Both the position numbers and the translations under genes were made by a program. From Cyanobacteria bacterium UBA791 (GTDB taxonomy: Bacteria; Cyanobacteriota; Vampirovibrionia; Gastranaerophilales; Gastranaerophilaceae): DNA of 64,000 bases. Below, one piece after another: positions 61,005 through 64,000 of this stretch. Numbering within the stretch: position 1 is the first letter of the stretch; every line of letters starts with the position of its first letter. Location of the stretch: NCBI GenBank assembly GCA_002297005.1, contig DBIX01000024.1:1-64000 (forward strand), written 5' to 3'. The notes beneath the pieces are model-generated. The model worked only from the letters and a program-made list of their open reading frames with translations, made no database searches and was not told the origin of the DNA.

Positions 61005-62012
61005 ATGAGCGAAAAGAAAAGAATTATGTCCGGTATGCGACCTAGTGGAAGAATTCATTTAGGTCATTATCTAGGTGTTTTAACAAGCTGGAAAGAACTT
61101 CAAGAGAATTATGATTGCTATTTTTCTGTCGCAGATTGGCACGCTCTTACAACTGGGTGTGACAAAACAAAAGATTTAAGAGAAAATGTTTTAAACGTTG
61201 TTATTGACTGGCTTGCTTGTGGTATAAATCCTGAAAAAGCATCCATTTATGTTCAATCTACTATTCCTGAAATTGCAGAATTGAATATTTATTTGGGAAT
61301 GTTAGCTCCCAAAAACTGGATTGAACGTGATGCAACGATAAAAAGTAAAATTTTATATTTTAAAAATAACAAAAGGCAGTCTTCACAAATAAGTTTTGGA
61401 CTTATGGGCTATCCAATTCTTATGTGTGCAGATATTATGTCTGTGAATGCTCATTATGTGCCAGTAGGAGCTTATCATGTTCCGGAAGTTGAGCTTGCAC
61501 GAGATATGGTAAGAAAATTTAATAAAGTTTATAACACGAATTATTTTGTTGAACCTCAACCAAAGTTGAACAAGTGTTCGCTACTTTGTGGTGTTGATGG
61601 TAAGAAAATGGGTAATTCTTATAGTAACGCAATAAATCTTTCTGATTCAGAAGATGTTACCGAAAAGAAAATTATGCATTGTATTACGGACCGCTCAAGA
61701 GCTAAAAAAGATGATATAGGTCATCCGAATAGATGCGAAGTTGCTTTTAAATATTGGCAAATCTTTGGAACAGAAGAAGAAATTATGAGTATTCAAAATG
61801 AATGTAAAGCTGGCGAAAGAGGTTGTGCCGATTGCAAAAGGCAACTAGCTAAAAAGGTTAATGATGCTCTTTTTGATATTAGAGAAAAACGTAAATATTT
61901 TGAAAATCACCTTGAAGAAGTTGAAGAAATTCTTCGTGTCGGAACAGAAAAAACACGCAAGGTTTCAAGCAAGATTTTAGAAGATGTTCGAAATATTGTT
62001 GGTATGTATTAA
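61005..62012 (+). CDS. trpS: Tryptophanyl-tRNA synthetase
   Basis: This 335-residue class I synthetase has SGMRPSGRIHLGHYLG, where HLGH is the HIGH motif, and GKKMGNSYSN in place of KMSKS. ILMCADIMSV and GAYHVPEVELARD form the Trp/adenylate pocket. The Cys cluster CKAGERGCADCK near residue 270 is seen in one subgroup of bacterial TrpRS. It ends at a strong terminator. Confidence 0.96.
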   Translation: MSEKKRIMSGMRPSGRIHLGHYLGVLTSWKELQENYDCYFSVADWHALTTGCDKTKDLRENVLNVVIDWLACGINPEKASIYVQSTIPEIAELNIYLGMLAPKNWIERDATIKSKILYFKNNKRQSSQISFGLMGYPILMCADIMSVNAHYVPVGAYHVPEVELARDMVRKFNKVYNTNYFVEPQPKLNKCSLLCGVDGKKMGNSYSNAINLSDSEDVTEKKIMHCITDRSRAKKDDIGHPNRCEVAFKYWQIFGTEEEIMSIQNECKAGERGCADCKRQLAKKVNDALFDIREKRKYFENHLEEVEEILRVGTEKTRKVSSKILEDVRNIVGMY

Positions 62013-62042
62013 AAAAGAGTGGTTATTAACCACTCTTTTTTT
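62013..62042. terminator. Bidirectional terminator
   Basis: AAAAAGAGTGGTT/AACCACTCTTTTT with a 3-base loop ends trpS and the convergent 60-residue gene. Confidence 0.92.
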
Positions 62043-62223
62043 AGTATGAATTTGATTTTCTCATTAAGTCTGATAAAGTTACGTTTCTGTTTCTTATAGA
62101 GATTTCAGGTCTTGTCATTCCGTCTTGAGTTTTTTCACCTAAGTTAAAACTTGAAAGCCCAATACGTAAATTATCTTCGTTTTTGATGCCTAGTGCATCT
62201 TTAAAAATTGCTAATAGTCCCAT
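62041..62223 (-). CDS. Small unknown protein
   Basis: This 60-residue protein starts MGLLAIFKDALGIKNEDNLR. It is not recognised. A short amphipathic first helix is followed by a polar segment and a basic IRNRNVTLSDLMRKSNSY end. GGGAGG 8 bases before the ATG and the shared terminator at its end argue that it is real. It has no membrane helix and no cysteines. Confidence 0.6.
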   Translation of the reverse strand: MGLLAIFKDALGIKNEDNLRIGLSSFNLGEKTQDGMTRPEISIRNRNVTLSDLMRKSNSY

Positions 62224-62323
62224 TAACTTATCCTCCCTTTTGTTATTTTTAGTATAGAGAGTGTTCGATTTTATTTTATCCTACGTAAAGATTATTTTTC
62301 GCTCAAATTTTTGCTATGCTTCA

Positions 62324-62332
62324 TGCTATAAT
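62324..62332 (+). promoter_or_regulatory. Extended -10 promoter element TGCTATAAT
   Basis: It ends 6 bases before the ATG at 62339, with six T between; no -35 and no ribosome binding site. A leaderless start is inferred. Confidence 0.5.
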
Positions 62333-62338
62333 TTTTTT

Positions 62339-63028
62339 ATGGAAGATTTGAATGAAAATTTGAATAAAGTTGTAGGTTTGTGTGAAAATTCTTATACAAC
62401 TGACGAAATTATTTCTATCCTAAAAAATGGTTCTGTTATGGAAAAACAGGTTGCTGTGCTTGGGCTGGAAGAACTTCGTTCAAAAGAGGATGCAGAAGCT
62501 TTGATGGAGAATTTAACTGGCATTGACGGAAAAGTTCGACAAGCTGTTGCTTTTAAAATTCTTCAGCTTATTCCAAAATATAAAGATTTGTTCTTGAATG
62601 AAAATTTCTATGAAATATTTGCAAATTCTATAATTGATATTGATTCAAATGTTTGTCGATTGGATTTAGAAGCTATTCTTTATTTAAACGATAATAAAGA
62701 GTTTTCAAAATTTATTGCAAATAAAATGAAAGATATTACTTTTACTGCCCTTGAAGAATTGAGTAAAATTTCTTTTAAAGCTAAAAAATATACTTCTAAT
62801 AAACAGTATTTCAAAATATATTGGTGTTTAGAAACTTTGTCTAATTTTTATGAAAACTTAAATTTTGAGGATTTGAAGAAGATTTTAACTCAATGCTCAA
62901 AACTTCCTGAATATACAATTCGTGAAAAATGTGCATTGATTTTAAAAAACAATTTTGACGATGAGGATTTAATAAAAATAAAAAATGAATTGCTTAATGA
63001 TGAAAATTATTACGTTAGAAATGTTTAA
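62339..63028 (+). CDS. HEAT-repeat-like helical protein
   Basis: This 229-residue protein starts MEDLNENLNKVVGLCENSY. The sequence is all-helical with HEAT-like repeats, best seen in VMEKQVAVLGLEELRSKEDA, GKVRQAVAFKILQLIPKY and the C-terminal TIREKCALILKNNF. No catalytic motif is seen. The ATG at 62339 is chosen because it lies 6 bases after a consensus extended -10; the longer in-frame reading would cross that box. It is probably a binding protein; the partner is unknown. Confidence 0.7.
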   Translation: MEDLNENLNKVVGLCENSYTTDEIISILKNGSVMEKQVAVLGLEELRSKEDAEALMENLTGIDGKVRQAVAFKILQLIPKYKDLFLNENFYEIFANSIIDIDSNVCRLDLEAILYLNDNKEFSKFIANKMKDITFTALEELSKISFKAKKYTSNKQYFKIYWCLETLSNFYENLNFEDLKKILTQCSKLPEYTIREKCALILKNNFDDEDLIKIKNELLNDENYYVRNV

Positions 63029-63032
63029 GGTT

Positions 63033-63061
63033 TTGTGAAAATTTTTAATTTGTGTTATAAT
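63033..63061 (+). promoter_or_regulatory. Promoter of gatC
   Basis: TTGTGA, 17 bases, TATAAT preceded by TGT, with a short leader holding TTGGAG. Confidence 0.6.
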
Positions 63062-63085
63062 TTTCTCAAATTGGAGATAAAATTT

Positions 63086-63367
63086 ATGATTACTATTCAA
63101 GATGTAGAACACGTAGCAAAATTAGCTAGATTAGACATTACAGAAGAAGAAAAAGTTAAATTTTCAAAACAATTAGGTGATGTTTTAAAATATGTTGAGC
63201 AGATGAATGAAGTTGATACTTCTAATGTTGAACCTCTTTCACATGTTGTTGATTTTAACAATGTTATGAGAGAAGACGAAATTCACTATGATTGCACGAA
63301 AGAACAATTAATGATGAACGCACCGGATGAAGAGAACGGTTTCTTTAAGGTGCCAAAAATCGGTTAA
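63086..63367 (+). CDS. gatC: Asp/Glu-tRNA amidotransferase subunit C
   Basis: This 93-residue subunit stabilises GatAB, which turns Glu-tRNA(Gln) and Asp-tRNA(Asn) into the amide forms. It shows VEHVAKLARLDITEEEKVKF near the start, EVDTSNVEPLSHV and the C-terminal PDEENGFFKVPKI, all typical. The ATG at 63086 is fixed by GGAG and the family N-terminus. gatA and gatB are not in the window. Confidence 0.95.
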   Translation: MITIQDVEHVAKLARLDITEEEKVKFSKQLGDVLKYVEQMNEVDTSNVEPLSHVVDFNNVMREDEIHYDCTKEQLMMNAPDEENGFFKVPKIG

Positions 63368-63376
63368 AGTTTTCAG

Positions 63377-63407
63377 GTGGTGAGATTACTTCTCACCACT
63401 TTTTTTA
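63377..63407 (+). terminator. Terminator of gatC
   Basis: GTGGTGAGA/TCTCACCAC with a 5-base loop and seven T. Confidence 0.93.
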
Positions 63408-63435
63408 TTTATGAGAGATATTGGGTAGGGGAATT

Positions 63436-64000
63436 ATGACAAAATATATTTTTATTACAGGGGGCGTTGTAAGCTCGCTTGGTAAAGGCATTATTGGGGC
63501 TTCACTTGGTAAACTTTTGAGAGCAAGAGGTTTTTCTGTTGCTATTCAAAAATTTGATCCATACATTAACGTTGACCCAGGGACTATGAGTCCTTTTCAA
63601 CACGGCGAAGTTTTTGTTACTGATGATGGTGCTGAAACAGACTTGGATTTAGGTCACTACGAAAGATTTATTGATGCAGATTTTGCTCAAATTAATAACG
63701 TCACTTCAGGTAGTATTTACCAAACTGTTATTAATAAAGAAAGAAAAGGCGAATATTTAGGTGCTACGGTTCAGGTTGTTCCTCATATTACAAATGAAAT
63801 TAAATCAAGAATTTATAAGGCTACAGAACAATTTAAACCGGATTTTATGATTATTGAAATCGGTGGCACTATTGGTGACATCGAAAGTTTACCTTTTATT
63901 GAGGCTATTAGACAGTTTAAGACTGAAATCGGTATCGGTAATGCAATCTCTGTTCATTGTACTTTACTTCCATATTTACCAACTTCAGGCGAATTGAAAA
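63436..64000 (+). CDS. pyrG: CTP synthase, 3' end outside the window
   Basis: The first 188 residues of the synthase domain are visible; the frame is open to the last base. It starts MTKYIFITGGVVSSLGKGI, the P-loop of CTP synthase, and continues with KFDPYINVDPGTMSPFQHGE, TDDGAETDLDLGHYERF and EIGGTIGDIES. The enzyme aminates UTP with glutamine to CTP. AGGGGAA lies before the ATG, and the gatC terminator precedes it. The glutaminase domain is beyond the window. Confidence 0.97.
   Translation, partial: MTKYIFITGGVVSSLGKGIIGASLGKLLRARGFSVAIQKFDPYINVDPGTMSPFQHGEVFVTDDGAETDLDLGHYERFIDADFAQINNVTSGSIYQTVINKERKGEYLGATVQVVPHITNEIKSRIYKATEQFKPDFMIIEIGGTIGDIESLPFIEAIRQFKTEIGIGNAISVHCTLLPYLPTSGELK

Noticed and set aside
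1..64000. Prophage, insertion sequence, CRISPR array, tRNA or rRNA genes
   Set aside because: No integrase or transposase motifs, no regularly spaced repeats, and no cloverleaf or conserved rRNA segments were found on reading.

Overview
The window is 64 kb of AT-rich, densely packed chromosomal DNA (about one third G+C by eye). The gene set points to a diderm bacterium of the non-photosynthetic cyanobacterial lineage (Vampirovibrionia/Melainabacteria, probably Gastranaerophilales). The assignment rests on several features: an ATP synthase operon in the cyanobacterial order a-c-b'-b-delta-alpha-gamma with both b and b' and with beta/epsilon elsewhere; a DUF3326 protein; a GyrA box of the form I associate with cyanobacteria; a long NusB; LptC/LptA-like proteins implying an outer membrane; and no photosynthesis genes. 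Nothing looks like a prophage, transposon, CRISPR array, rRNA or tRNA gene, and there is no gene-free stretch above 300 bases.

Layout. 1-4.5 kb: 3' part of a Ski2-like helicase, then four small unknown proteins in two related pairs that share a short N-terminal motif (Asn-Phe-x-Gly/Ala) and nearly identical terminators. 4.5-10.6 kb: dus tRNA-modification gene with an exported TPR protein, a coiled-coil protein, DUF3326 and a pilin-like protein. 10.6-15.3 kb (minus): nusB-ftsY-M14 peptidase-PC4-priA. 15.4-16.8 kb: deoB and a one-cluster ferredoxin. 16.9-21.9 kb (minus): the atp operon, divergent from birA. 22.7-25.2 kb (minus): deoC, then flhB and a FliA-like sigma factor. 25.3-32.2 kb: GH13-like protein, small membrane protein, TPR proteins and two tandem exported TolC-like paralogues. 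32.3-36.6 kb: gyrA, an MshEN-like mini-protein and a radical SAM protein. 36.7-40.9 kb: a tight five-gene run with an SDF-family transporter, an unknown Cys-containing protein, a BadF/BcrA-type activator ATPase, YraN and a protein built of four GntR-type winged helices. 40.9-48.6 kb (minus): gap, then lptC-lptA-TPR-dprA-topA-aroE. 48.7-53.8 kb: dapA, secD-secF, exported amylase-like protein, rpmB. 53.9-56.6 kb (minus): rpsB-tsf behind a structured leader, and a zinc phospholipase C/P1-nuclease-like protein. 56.7-64 kb: DUF1284, uvrA, a hydrolase, trpS, small unknowns, gatC and the 5' part of pyrG.

Most genes are housekeeping (replication, repair, translation, energy, export). The most interesting material is: (i) the N-terminal NFxG/A motif shared by otherwise different proteins, including a zinc enzyme whose fold would need that segment removed exactly at a Trp; (ii) the four-winged-helix protein; (iii) the orphan dehydratase-activator pair; (iv) a recurring TGnTATAAT-N6/7-ATG arrangement implying leaderless transcripts; (v) a conserved dyad TAACA-N3-TGTTA ahead of the two duplicated small genes.
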